A stretch of DNA of 33,004 nt, from contig JASLYJ010000014.1 of the NCBI GenBank assembly GCA_030739855.1, positions 6,613 through 39,616 on the forward strand. The letters run 5' to 3'. Positions 11,847 through 21,124 of the stretch are shown piece after piece. The translations under genes were made by a program, and so were the position numbers. This DNA is from Alphaproteobacteria bacterium (lineage in GTDB: Bacteria > Pseudomonadota > Alphaproteobacteria > UBA11136). Below the pieces are notes generated by a model. The model saw only the letters and a list, made by a program, of their open reading frames with translations, ran no database searches and was not told the origin of the DNA. How positions within the stretch are numbered: the stretch's first letter is position 1; the number at the start of each line of letters is the position of its first letter.

Positions 11847-12326
11847 ATGAGCATTAAGGTTGGCGATAGGATACCTTCGGTTAGTCTTTTTCACATGACA
11901 GCGGATGGGCCTGCACAAGTTTCCACCGATGACATTTTTAGTGGAAAAAAGGTGGTGTTCTTCGTGATCCCGGGCGCCTTCACCCCCACCTGTTCGGCAG
12001 AGCATCTTCCCGGATATGTGAATAACGCTGATGCCATCAGGGCCAAGGGTGTGGAAAGCATCGTCTGTGTCTCCGTCAACGATCCATTCGTTATGGCGGC
12101 TTGGGGCGAGGCCCAAAACGTGGGAGACAAGGTGTCGCTCTATTCTGATCCCGGCGATTTCGTCAAGGCCGTGGGTATGGGGCTGGACCTTGGCGAAGCA
12201 GGGCTTGGCGTGCGCTCCAGTCGCTATTCTATGATAGTGGATGATGGGGTGGTCACGGTGCTCAATGATGAGGGCGGCCCCGGATTCGAAATCAGCTCTG
12301 CCGAACATCTGTTGACACAGCTTTAG
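11847..12326 (+). CDS. Peroxiredoxin, Prx5/redoxin type
   Basis: PGAFTPTCSAEHLPGY peroxidatic motif; MSIKVGDRIP N-terminus; 159 aa. Confidence 0.95.
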   Translation: MSIKVGDRIPSVSLFHMTADGPAQVSTDDIFSGKKVVFFVIPGAFTPTCSAEHLPGYVNNADAIRAKGVESIVCVSVNDPFVMAAWGEAQNVGDKVSLYSDPGDFVKAVGMGLDLGEAGLGVRSSRYSMIVDDGVVTVLNDEGGPGFEISSAEHLLTQL

Positions 12327-12344
12327 GGAATTTTCCCTTATTCT

Positions 12345-12818
12345 CTAGGAACAGTCGTTAGCGCCTTTCTCAAGCCCTTTGCGGGCTAGCACGTCGGCGC
12401 GCTCGTTTCCGTCGTGGCCGGAGTGGCCCCTAACCCAGTGCCATTCCACCTCATGGTGGCCCAGCGCTTCTTCTAGGCGTTGCCACAGATCCCGGTTCTT
12501 CACCGGTTTCTTCCCCGCGGTCTTCCAGCCACGCGCTTTCCATTCACCGATCCATTTGGTGATGCCGTCGCGTAGGTATGTGCTGTCAGTGTAAAGCGCT
12601 ACGTGCGCATCACGGTTGAGCGCTTCCAGCCCGTAAATGGCGGCGGTGAGTTCCATGCGATTATTGGTGGTTTCTGCCTCGAAGCCGTATAGCTCCTTTT
12701 CCACCTCACCGTAGCAAAGAAGCACACCCCAGCCTCCAGGCCCGGGATTGCCCGAACAGGCACCATCAGTAAACAGTTCCACCATCGCTGGCTGTGGCTG
12801 TGCTAACGACTTGTTCAC
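12345..12818 (-). CDS. rnhA: Ribonuclease HI
   Basis: [67 protein letters not shown]. Confidence 0.97.
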   Translation of the reverse strand: MNKSLAQPQPAMVELFTDGACSGNPGPGGWGVLLCYGEVEKELYGFEAETTNNRMELTAAIYGLEALNRDAHVALYTDSTYLRDGITKWIGEWKARGWKTAGKKPVKNRDLWQRLEEALGHHEVEWHWVRGHSGHDGNERADVLARKGLEKGANDCS

Positions 12819-13786
12819 GGGGTCCCATCCAACCCATAGGCAGTAACGTCCTTCACTTGCTGGTGAAAACGTAGCTTGCCCAGATATTCCTGCGGGTCCT
12901 TGGGGTTGACCATGGCTCCTTCGGGATGGTGCAATTGATCATAGAGCCTAGTGAGGAGAAAGCGCATGGCGCTACCGCGGGCGAGCAGGGGTAAGATATC
13001 AACTTCGCTTTTCTCCAGGGGCCGCACCCTGCTATATTCAACTAGCAAACGGTTCGCCTTAGTAACGTTGAAGCTACCATCTTCCTCGAAGCACCAAGCG
13101 TTGAGACAGATGGCTAAGTCATAGGCGAGGAAGTCGTTACAAGCGAAATAGAAATCAATGAGTCCCGAAAGCGTCCCGCCTAGGAAAAAAACGTTATCGG
13201 GAAACAGATCGGCATGGATGATGCCGACGGGAAGATCCGTGGGCCAACTTTCCTCCAGTTGCGCAAGTTCATCCTCCATGATTTCCTCAAGGTCGTTCTG
13301 GATTTCATGAGCGCGAGTGCGGCAGGATTCGAACAAAGAACGCCAACCCGCTACCGACAGCTTGTTCTCCCGCTTCATGACAAAGGAATTTCCAGCCAGA
13401 TGCATCTTCGCCATGGCTTCGCCCAGCATGGCGCAGTGGTAGGGTTCGATGCGGCGAGGCCACATGCCCTTGAGGAAGCTGATGATAGCGGATGGTCGCC
13501 CACAAAGTTCGCGCAGGGCCTTACCATCACGGCCGTGAATGGGGATGGGGCAGGCAATGCCCTTTCCGGCGAGATGGTCCATGAGGCCTAGGAAATAGGG
13601 TAGGTCTTCCGCCTCCACTCGCTTTTCATACAGAGTCAGGATAAAAGTACCCCTATCTGTGCGAAGAAGGTAATTGGAGTTCTCCACACCCTCGGCAATG
13701 CCCTTGAACGACACCGCGAGGCCAATGTCATAGTCGCAAAGGAAGGTGGTCAGCTCTTGGTCGGAAACTTCCGTGTAGACCGCCAT
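12815..13786 (-). CDS. thrB: Homoserine kinase (ThrB, APH-fold type)
   Basis: [68 protein letters not shown]; 4-nt overlap with rnhA. Confidence 0.95.
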   Translation of the reverse strand: MAVYTEVSDQELTTFLCDYDIGLAVSFKGIAEGVENSNYLLRTDRGTFILTLYEKRVEAEDLPYFLGLMDHLAGKGIACPIPIHGRDGKALRELCGRPSAIISFLKGMWPRRIEPYHCAMLGEAMAKMHLAGNSFVMKRENKLSVAGWRSLFESCRTRAHEIQNDLEEIMEDELAQLEESWPTDLPVGIIHADLFPDNVFFLGGTLSGLIDFYFACNDFLAYDLAICLNAWCFEEDGSFNVTKANRLLVEYSRVRPLEKSEVDILPLLARGSAMRFLLTRLYDQLHHPEGAMVNPKDPQEYLGKLRFHQQVKDVTAYGLDGTP

Positions 13787-13993
13787 GAAACTTCCTCAGA
13801 GGAGGGGCTAGAAAAGGAGTGCCGAGGACGGGCTAGGGGCGACTAGGAACCGCGATCCGTTTGCTCTTGTGTCCTCATGCATGCCTCCCTATATCAGTGT
13901 TTAAACCAGGACGCCACACAACGGTAGTCTGATTCTGCATCGCAAGGTAATACAGCCAAAAGGGCAAAGAAAGAAGGTGAAAGGGAGGAAATC

Positions 13994-14233
13994 ATGACGG
14001 AACCAGCTATCGCCCGAAAGGGTCCCTATGAGGTGGAGGTAGAGGCCGGAGAAACCTATTACTGGTGCTCCTGTGGGGAAAGCACCACCCAGCCTTTCTG
14101 CGACGGCACCCATTCCGGAAGCGTGTTCCAGCCCGTTCTCTTCACGCCTGAAACATCGGAAATCATTTTCTTATGTGGTTGCAAGCATACCAAGATACCA
14201 CCTTTCTGCGACGGCAGTGACAAGGAGCTTTAG
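13994..14233 (+). CDS. CDGSH iron-sulfur domain protein (two CDGSH-type motifs; second has Asp at the His position)
   Basis: First motif CSCGESTTQPFCDGTH; second motif CGCKHTKIPPFCDGSD; 79 aa. Confidence 0.92.
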   Translation: MTEPAIARKGPYEVEVEAGETYYWCSCGESTTQPFCDGTHSGSVFQPVLFTPETSEIIFLCGCKHTKIPPFCDGSDKEL

Positions 14234-14265
14234 GCTCTATCTTCCCGCTACCGTTAGCTACTAAA

Positions 14266-14290
14266 AAACTCCCGCTATTAGCGGGAGTTT
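14266..14290. terminator. Bidirectional intrinsic terminator between the convergent CDGSH gene and ATP synthase F0 operon
   Basis: Perfect inverted repeat AAACTCCCGCT-ATT-AGCGGGAGTTT (11-bp stem, 3-nt loop); A-tract on the left gives a U-tract on the minus strand. Confidence 0.85.
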
Positions 14291-14327
14291 ATGTTACGCA
14301 GGCGCGTGAACCGCGTGATTTTGCTTT

Positions 14328-14810
14328 CTAATGTAGTTTCTTGGGAAGTTCCTCGATGGCGGCTTCGATCAGGTCATTGCCGCGTTCTTCGTCTAGGTTC
14401 TCCTCGAGAATTCTCAGGGTAGCGGTGACGGCAATGTCTACGGCGTGATCCCGGATTTCTTTGGTGGCCTCGGCTTCGGCCTGGGTGATGTGGTTAAGGG
14501 CCTGTCTCTCGCGCCGCTCCAGGGCATCCTCAAGATCGCTCACGGTGTGCTTGCACAACAGGTCGGCTTCTTCCTTGGCGTGTTCGAGAATGTCCTCAGT
14601 TTCCTCGGCGGTTTCGCGCTGTTTACGTAAATTTTCGGCTAACTCAGCTTGGGCCTCCTCGCGCAGGCGCGTGACTTCGTCAATCTCGGCGCCGATTTTC
14701 ACCGCTCTGTTATCAAGGGCCTCGAGTATGGCCTTTCGCCCGGGCTTTATGGCACCGGCCACGAAGGCAATGAAGGCAACTGCAACCCAGAATTCAGCGG
14801 ATTCCAGCAT
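14328..14810 (-). CDS. atpF: ATP synthase F0 subunit b
   Basis: Single N-terminal TM (FWVAVAFIAFVAGAIKPGRKAILEALDNRA) then long charged helix; fourth gene after a/c/b'. Confidence 0.93.
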   Translation of the reverse strand: MLESAEFWVAVAFIAFVAGAIKPGRKAILEALDNRAVKIGAEIDEVTRLREEAQAELAENLRKQRETAEETEDILEHAKEEADLLCKHTVSDLEDALERRERQALNHITQAEAEATKEIRDHAVDIAVTATLRILEENLDEERGNDLIEAAIEELPKKLH

Positions 14811-15304
14811 TATTCATGTTCCCTCATGGCAGCTACAACGGCGTCCTGAAGCTGCTTCTTGTCCACTCTCTTGATCCCGATCAGCTTGGTGGTAACCTGG
14901 TGCGTAATGTCCTCGGCAATGCTTCTGATATCGGCTAGTGCGTTCGCCTTAGCCTGGGCGATGGTGCTCTCGGCCGCCTTGACCTGTTCGACTAGGGCAG
15001 CCGAAAGTTTGGCGTGGCGGGCAGCGGATTCTTTGGCTAGCTGATCTGAGGCCTGTTTTACTATGTCTAGCGCCTTGGCCTTGGTTTCGGCTATGGACTG
15101 TTCATAGGCTGCAAGAACCTCATCGGCTTCCTTTTTCAAAGCCTCGGCTTTGTCGAGATCCCTCTCGATGCAGTCCCGGCGTTTTTCGAGAACCTCTGAA
15201 ATGCGCGGCAGGGCGATTCTAGACATAGCCAGATAAAGCAGTACGAAACTGACTACTAACCAGATGATCTGGGAAGGATAAAGGTTGATGTCGAATTGCG
15301 GCAT
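14810..15304 (-). CDS. ATP synthase F0 subunit b'
   Basis: MPQFDINLYPSQIIWLVVSFVLLYLAMSRIALPRISEVLEKR, typical of alphaproteobacterial b'; located between c and b genes. Confidence 0.94.
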   Translation of the reverse strand: MPQFDINLYPSQIIWLVVSFVLLYLAMSRIALPRISEVLEKRRDCIERDLDKAEALKKEADEVLAAYEQSIAETKAKALDIVKQASDQLAKESAARHAKLSAALVEQVKAAESTIAQAKANALADIRSIAEDITHQVTTKLIGIKRVDKKQLQDAVVAAMREHE

Positions 15305-15362
15305 GGTGCTTCCTTGTGCCCTGCGGTTTGCGGACGCTTCCGAAAAATTCCCTCTTCCTGTT

Positions 15363-15587
15363 CTATAGGAATAGAATTAGGAACGAGATCAGTAGAGCGT
15401 AAAGGGCCACCGCTTCCACTAGGGCAAACCCCAACATGCTCATGGGGAACACCTGAGGGCGGGATGCTGGATTGCGTGAGATCGAGCTGATCAGCGAAGC
15501 AAAGATGTGGCCGATACCGGCGCCCACGCCGCCAAGGCCGATGACGGCAAGGCCGGCGCCAATCATTTTTGCAGCTTCAATATCCAT
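15363..15587 (-). CDS. atpE: ATP synthase F0 subunit c
   Basis: GAGLAVIGLGGVGAGIGHIFASLI and LGFALVEAVALYALLISFLILFL with the ion-binding Glu; 74 aa. Confidence 0.97.
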   Translation of the reverse strand: MDIEAAKMIGAGLAVIGLGGVGAGIGHIFASLISSISRNPASRPQVFPMSMLGFALVEAVALYALLISFLILFL

Positions 15588-15670
15588 GGTTCTGAGATCC
15601 TCTGTTTATGAAAGTGACAAATCAAGGTCTTGTTTGAGGATGTCCCCTTTCCTTCTGCGTGTCCGTTCTC

Positions 15671-16393
15671 CTAGTGCAGGTGGATGGTGTCATTGAGGTA
15701 GAGACAGGTAAGAACAGTAAACACATAGGCCTGGAGAAAGGCCACCATGAACTCGAACGCGGTTAGGGCCACGTCCACCGCCAAGGGGGCAAAACCAAAC
15801 CAACCCAACAAGAAGACAAACCCGGCGAAGACCTTCATCATGGTGTGGCCTGCCATCATATTGGCGAACAGGCGGATGGACAGGCTTACCGGGCGTGAAA
15901 GATAGGAGATCACCTCAATGGTGATCATTAGCGGCAGCATTACCGCCGGCACTCCCTTGGGCACGAAAAAGCTGAAAAAGTGGAAGCCGTGGCGGATGAT
16001 GCCAATGGCCGTCACGCCCAGGAAAACCGCTAATGCCATAGCAAAGGTGACAATGATATGACTGGTAAAGGTAAAGCTGTAAGGCAGCAGTCCTAGAAGA
16101 TTGCCGAACAGGATGAACATGAAAAGCGACAGGATAAAGGGGAAATAGGGGTGTCCTTCCTTGCCTACATTATCACGCACCATGCTGCCGATAAATTCAT
16201 AGGACATTTCCGCCAGCGACTGCCAGCGCCCTGGCACTAAGGCGCGGCCGCGCATGCTCCAGGTCATGAACAAGGTAATGATAATAGTCGTCGCTAGCAT
16301 GGCGACACTGGAATTTGTCAAGGATGCGTTCACCTCTCCTAAAGAAATGTGAACTACGGGATAGATTTCAAACTGATGGAGTGGATCAGCCAC
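15671..16393 (-). CDS. atpB: ATP synthase F0 subunit a
   Basis: MADPLHQFEIYPVVHI, SLSIRLFANMMAGHTMMKV, FMVAFLQAYVFTVLTCLYLNDTIHLH. Confidence 0.97.
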   Translation of the reverse strand: MADPLHQFEIYPVVHISLGEVNASLTNSSVAMLATTIIITLFMTWSMRGRALVPGRWQSLAEMSYEFIGSMVRDNVGKEGHPYFPFILSLFMFILFGNLLGLLPYSFTFTSHIIVTFAMALAVFLGVTAIGIIRHGFHFFSFFVPKGVPAVMLPLMITIEVISYLSRPVSLSIRLFANMMAGHTMMKVFAGFVFLLGWFGFAPLAVDVALTAFEFMVAFLQAYVFTVLTCLYLNDTIHLH

Positions 16394-16394
16394 C

Positions 16395-16760
16395 TTATTC
16401 CTCCCCTTTGTCTTCGTCCTGTTCGTTCACTGTTTTGTATCCGATGGTCGTACCAATGCTGGAAACGGCACGCCACACATTCAAAACACCAGCAGTTCCG
16501 CCCAAAAAGAAAAAGACGATAAGCCCCCAAGGGCTGGTGTCTAGCCAATAATCTGTCAGCAGACCGATTACGACGCCTACGACAGTGGCAGCTACCAGTT
16601 CGGCACCAATGCGAAAAGCAAGGCCGGCCCCTTTTAACGATGTCCTCGATCCCCCACCTTCGACCGTATGTTTTTCCCTCCGTTTTCTTGCCTCGCGCAA
16701 ACGGGCGTCGAGGTTGTGAAGGGGAGGAGGAGGAGGAGGAGGAGGGGTGTATTCCGTCAT
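16395..16760 (-). CDS. atpI: AtpI-family F0F1 assembly protein with N-terminal octaproline tract
   Basis: AELVAATVVGVVIGLLTDYWLDTSPWGLIVFFFLGGTAGVLNVWR; first gene of the F0 operon; MTEYTPPPPPPPPLHNLD N-terminus. Confidence 0.9.
   Translation of the reverse strand: MTEYTPPPPPPPPLHNLDARLREARKRREKHTVEGGGSRTSLKGAGLAFRIGAELVAATVVGVVIGLLTDYWLDTSPWGLIVFFFLGGTAGVLNVWRAVSSIGTTIGYKTVNEQDEDKGEE
16723..16743. repeat. Trinucleotide repeat (GGA)7, (CCT/TCC)n on the coding strand
   Basis: Seven perfect GGA units read directly; codons CCTx7+CCC give eight prolines in AtpI. Confidence 0.95.
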
Positions 16761-16921
16761 GGCCGGGAAGTCACAAAATCCCCTGTTTTTCAGCGGTATT
16801 CAGCGCCAAAGCCGGGGCACAATAGGAGGTGCTCACTAGGCTGTCAAGGCCGCGGAGCGACAGTCTATGAAAGCTGAGAAAGCAGAAAAAACGTAGTTTT
16901 TGAAGCTGCTGCAATCTGCCC

Positions 16922-19876
16922 TTAGCTGGCTTCGTGCAGCTGTTCCGCCTGTTGTAGATCCACCGAAACGATTTGCGATACACCACGTTCCATCATGGTA
17001 ACGCCAAACAGTCGATCCACCCGTGCCATGGTCAGACGGTGATGGGTGACGACGAGGAAGCGGGTGTCAGATTTGTGGGCGATTTCCTCAATCAAGTCAC
17101 AGAAGCGGTCCACATTGGCGTCGTCAAGGGGGGCATCCACCTCGTCAAGAACGCAGATTGGCGCTGGGTTAGTGAGAAAGACGGCGAACAACAGAGCTAG
17201 TGCCGTCAGGGCCTTTTCACCACCCGACAACAGAGAGAGAACCTGAAGCTTTTTGCCGGGCGGACTGGCGAAGATTTCCAGCCCGGCTTCTAGCGGGTCG
17301 TCGGAATCCACCAATTCCATGTGTGCTTGGCCGCCGCCGAACAGACGCACAAAAAGCTCCTGGAAATGGATGTCCACTTCCGAAAAGGCGGCAAGGAGGC
17401 GTTCTCTGCCCTCGCGGTTGAGACCGGAAATACCATGGCGTAAGCGGGAGATGGCTGATACAAGGTCTTCACGTTCCGACTGTAGAGTGGATATTTGTTC
17501 CTCTATGTCACTGGTTTCCTCCTCGGCGCGCAGGTTAACCGGGCCCATATTGTCGCGTTCACGAAGAAGCCGCTCCAGTTTTTTCTCCATGGCCTCCGGT
17601 GCAGGTAGGTCGTCATCTAGTGGGATGCCAGCCGTTTCCAGCACCTTATCAGGTGCGCATTCCAGCTTTTCGGTGATGCGTTCGGCCAAAGTATCCATCG
17701 CCTGCTGTACTTGTTCCACTACAGCTTCGGCTCGCACTCGGTCTTCACGTGCCTCGGCCAGGCTGGTTTCCTCAATCTTGAGCCTGCGCTCGCTTTCGCC
17801 CAGATGTTCCTCGGCCTTAGCTAGTACATCGACGGCTTGTGTACGAGCGGCTTCGGCTTCGTCGATCTGGTCCTGGAGGGTGGTGCGCTGGGCAGAAATT
17901 TCTTGAGGACGCGCGTTCAGTTGGCCACGTTCCGCTGTTGCTGTCTGCTGTCTTTTCTCAAGTTTAGAAACCTGACGTGCCGCGGCCTGTAGACTGGCAT
18001 CCCAGGTTTCTTTCTCTGTAGCTATGGCGGCTAGCCTGTCGCGGCGTTGGATGGTATGGAGATCGGCGTAGGCGCAGCGCAGGGATTTCTGAGCTTGGCG
18101 TTCGAGATCGAGAGAAGCGCTCGCCTGGTCACGAGCTTCTTTGGCGTGGGCGCGGAGTTCACCCAGCTTACTTTTAGCGGTACTTTTTTGATTGCGAAGT
18201 TCGTTTAGACGATTGCGCTGCCCCAGCCGTGTGGCGGCAGCGGTATCGGCCCCAGAATCCATGGTAAAGCCGTCCCAGCGCCATAATCCGCCGTCACGGC
18301 TGACCAACCTCTGGCCGGGTTTCAGCTCGGCGGCAAGAGCGCAGTCTTGATCGTCGTCGATGACCACACCGGTCAGCGCTAGTCTGCGGGACAAGGCCTG
18401 TGGTGCCGTGACGAAAGCGGACAGAGGCTCTACCCCATCGGGGAACGTGGCATCATCATCATAGGGGGGCAGGGTCCGCCAGCGTACTGGCTCGCCTTCG
18501 TCGGCGGGCGCATAAAGGTCTTCACCCAGTGCTGCTCCCAGCGCTACCTCGTAACCGGCTTCTACGGTAATTTCGTCCATGAGCGGTGTCCCACCGCTCG
18601 CTTCAGAGGCGGTAAGAAGGGCGGCTAAGGCTTCCTCTTCGGCGTGCAGGCGGGCGTCATCCATCTCGGCGGCTGCGAGTGCTTCGCGGGCTTCTTCGTC
18701 AGTGGTTCGCGCCTCGGTGAGGGTTTTCTCAGTTTTATCGGCTTCTGCGCGAAGTTCTTCAAGACGGGATTCCTCGGCCGCCACGGCCGCCTCGGATTCT
18801 TTGAGGCCAGTGTAAAGTGCGGCGGCGCGTTCTTCCTCAAGCCGCGCTAGTGCCGTGGTGGCATCTTGAGACAGGGTCCTTTCACGTTCGATGTCCCCAG
18901 CGATCTGGGTCAGGCGGTTTTCACAGTCCTGGCGGGCCTGGGCTAGCCGTTTCTCTTCGGCGTCAAGGTTGTCGCTGGCGAGCAGAAGCCGTTGCATGGT
19001 ACTGGCGGATTTTGCTTCGTCACGGCGCAGGTCTGGTAGATCGGCGGCGGCTTTCGTTTGCTTGGTAGCGACAGCGGCGACGGTCCCGGACAGTTCCGTA
19101 ACCCGCAACTCGGCCTCACCAAGGTTTTTTCTGGCGGCATCTATGTCCTCTTTGGCGACGCACCAGCGCTGGTGGAATAGCATGGCCTCCTGACGGCGAA
19201 TTTGGCCACCGATATTGCGATAGCGTGAAGCTTGGCGGGCCTGGCGTTTCAATCCCCGGCCTTGTTCCTCTAAGGTCAACAGTACGTCATCAAGGCGTTC
19301 GAGATTTGTCTCAGCCCCGCGTAGCCGCAGTTCCGCCTCGTGGCGGCGAGAATGAAGGCCCGTTATGCCCGCCGCTTCTTCCAGTATGGTGCGTCGGTCG
19401 GTGGGTTTAGCGCCGATCAGGGCGCCGATTCGTCCCTGGCTCACTAGGGCGGTGGAGTGGGCACCGGTGGCGGAATCGGCGAACAGAAGTTGGACGTCGC
19501 GGGCCCGAACTTCCCGGCCGTTGACGGTATAGGAAGAGCCTTGGTCACGCTCGATACGACGGATAATTTCCAGATCTTCGTCATCGTTGAAAGAAGTCGG
19601 GGCCTCCCGCGTGGAATTGTCGAGGGAAACACTGACTTCGGCAATATTGCGTGCTGGGCGGTTGTCTGTGCCGTTGAAGATGACGTCATCCATCTCGCCA
19701 CCACGCATTTGCTTGGCGGAAGCCTCACCCATGGTCCAGCGCAGGGCGTCAACGATATTGGATTTGCCGCAGCCGTTGGGGCCGACGATGCCCGTAAGTC
19801 CGGGCTCAATCATGATTTCCGTCGGATCAATGAAGGATTTGAAACCCGACAGCCGAACCTTTGTGAACTGGACCAA
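16922..19876 (-). CDS. smc: Chromosome segregation protein SMC (short form, 984 aa)
   Basis: Walker A GPNGCGKSN, hinge-like central domain, signature LSGGEKALTALALLFAVF, Walker B PICVLDEVDAPLDDANVDRF. Confidence 0.96.
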   Translation of the reverse strand: MVQFTKVRLSGFKSFIDPTEIMIEPGLTGIVGPNGCGKSNIVDALRWTMGEASAKQMRGGEMDDVIFNGTDNRPARNIAEVSVSLDNSTREAPTSFNDDEDLEIIRRIERDQGSSYTVNGREVRARDVQLLFADSATGAHSTALVSQGRIGALIGAKPTDRRTILEEAAGITGLHSRRHEAELRLRGAETNLERLDDVLLTLEEQGRGLKRQARQASRYRNIGGQIRRQEAMLFHQRWCVAKEDIDAARKNLGEAELRVTELSGTVAAVATKQTKAAADLPDLRRDEAKSASTMQRLLLASDNLDAEEKRLAQARQDCENRLTQIAGDIERERTLSQDATTALARLEEERAAALYTGLKESEAAVAAEESRLEELRAEADKTEKTLTEARTTDEEAREALAAAEMDDARLHAEEEALAALLTASEASGGTPLMDEITVEAGYEVALGAALGEDLYAPADEGEPVRWRTLPPYDDDATFPDGVEPLSAFVTAPQALSRRLALTGVVIDDDQDCALAAELKPGQRLVSRDGGLWRWDGFTMDSGADTAAATRLGQRNRLNELRNQKSTAKSKLGELRAHAKEARDQASASLDLERQAQKSLRCAYADLHTIQRRDRLAAIATEKETWDASLQAAARQVSKLEKRQQTATAERGQLNARPQEISAQRTTLQDQIDEAEAARTQAVDVLAKAEEHLGESERRLKIEETSLAEAREDRVRAEAVVEQVQQAMDTLAERITEKLECAPDKVLETAGIPLDDDLPAPEAMEKKLERLLRERDNMGPVNLRAEEETSDIEEQISTLQSEREDLVSAISRLRHGISGLNREGRERLLAAFSEVDIHFQELFVRLFGGGQAHMELVDSDDPLEAGLEIFASPPGKKLQVLSLLSGGEKALTALALLFAVFLTNPAPICVLDEVDAPLDDANVDRFCDLIEEIAHKSDTRFLVVTHHRLTMARVDRLFGVTMMERGVSQIVSVDLQQAEQLHEAS

Positions 19877-19908
19877 AGAGAGTTCCTAACAAGCGATCAG
19901 AAAAAGAA

Positions 19909-20661
19909 TCAGAAGTTGCGTATAGCATTGATAATTCTGTCAAACCAAGATTGGGGTTGGGTCTTAGGAGAGGGCTCGTCTGCCGCCGTCGTGGGGGCAG
20001 TTGCGGGGGGGGGTGTCTCCGGCCCAAGCTTTTGCAGGGCCTTGTCCAGGGCTTCGAAAGATTGTTTCCCCCTGTATTCTCTGCCGTTAATGAAAATAGT
20101 GGGCGTAGAGGAAATCTTGTATTCCTTCTCTGCTTGCAGCCGCATATCAAGGATACCTTCCTCCAGAATCTTGCTATTGAGGCATTGCTTGAAGTCCTCG
20201 GCACCTATACCGCCGAACTTAGCAATACGCTGCAGGGCGGAAATCGGGTTGCTTTCTGATGTCCAGACTGGCTGTTTCTGGAAGAGAATATCGAGAAAGG
20301 CAAAATAGCGGTCGTTTCCGGCGCAGCGCGCCAACACAGAAGCTTTCAGCGCGTACTGGTCGAGGGGAAAGTCGCGGTAGACCAGCTTCACCTTGCCGGT
20401 CTCGATATATTTGCTTTTCAACTGTGGCAGCACTTCGGCGTGGAAGGCTGCACAGTGGGGGCAGGTGAGCGAGGCGAATTCGACGATGGTGATGGGCGCA
20501 TCTCCGGCACCAAGGACTTTCTCGGACAGGGCCTCCACCGGATCGGAAATAGTGGCATTCACGGGATAGGAAAAGGCCATAAGGGCCAGACAAGAAACAA
20601 GGATCGCTAGAACGAGAGGAAGACGAAAGACTGAAGTCCATCGGGTTGGCAATATGTTCAA
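19909..20661 (-). CDS. DsbA-family thiol:disulfide oxidoreductase
   Basis: VEFASLTCPHCAAFHAEVLPQLKSKYIETGKVKLVYRDFPLD (CPHC active site), signal-anchor N-terminus. TTG start at 20661 chosen because GGAGGA lies just upstream; the ORF track extends to 20718. Confidence 0.9.
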   Translation of the reverse strand: MNILPTRWTSVFRLPLVLAILVSCLALMAFSYPVNATISDPVEALSEKVLGAGDAPITIVEFASLTCPHCAAFHAEVLPQLKSKYIETGKVKLVYRDFPLDQYALKASVLARCAGNDRYFAFLDILFQKQPVWTSESNPISALQRIAKFGGIGAEDFKQCLNSKILEEGILDMRLQAEKEYKISSTPTIFINGREYRGKQSFEALDKALQKLGPETPPPATAPTTAADEPSPKTQPQSWFDRIINAIRNF

Positions 20662-21124
20662 AAGTTCCTCCGGAAGCCGTGTGCAGCTGACTATACGCGC
20701 CACCTTGAGGGGCGGCAAGGGCGGGGAAACGGATCTTTGACCGTTTCATGAGGGAACGTATCAGCCGCCACCATCTCCGCCCGCATGTGCTCAGAGAACA
20801 CCGGACGCCCTGCGCAGAACGGAAAGATGGCGGACAAGCTGGCCAAACCACCACATAACCGATACAGGAAGAGCGGCGATAGATGCCATCGAATGAAAAA
20901 TTCTTTTTATGGGAGTTAAGAACTGCAAAGCAGACCTGTTTTTTTAATTAATCCCCGGCGGGGATGCACCATGATCCCCCATGCGCCGAGTTTGCATCCC
21001 GGCGCAGGGAATTGTTTCGATTTTGCGGTAGAAACTTCTGATGTTCCTGCCCATGCCAAAAATATTGCCCAGGCCACTTGTTGGACATGCCATAGACATT
21101 ACAATAACCGGTGATCAGGTCCTG

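Noticed and set aside
19457-20308. 283-aa plus-strand ORF antisense to smc and dsbA
   Set aside because: Antisense to two strongly supported genes; no family resemblance.
20827-20919. 30-aa ORF MADKLAKPPHNRYRKSGDRCHRMKNSFYGS ahead of a weak hairpin and T7
   Set aside because: Shine-Dalgarno-like sequence too close to the start, stem only 4 bp, no recognisable family; could be chance.
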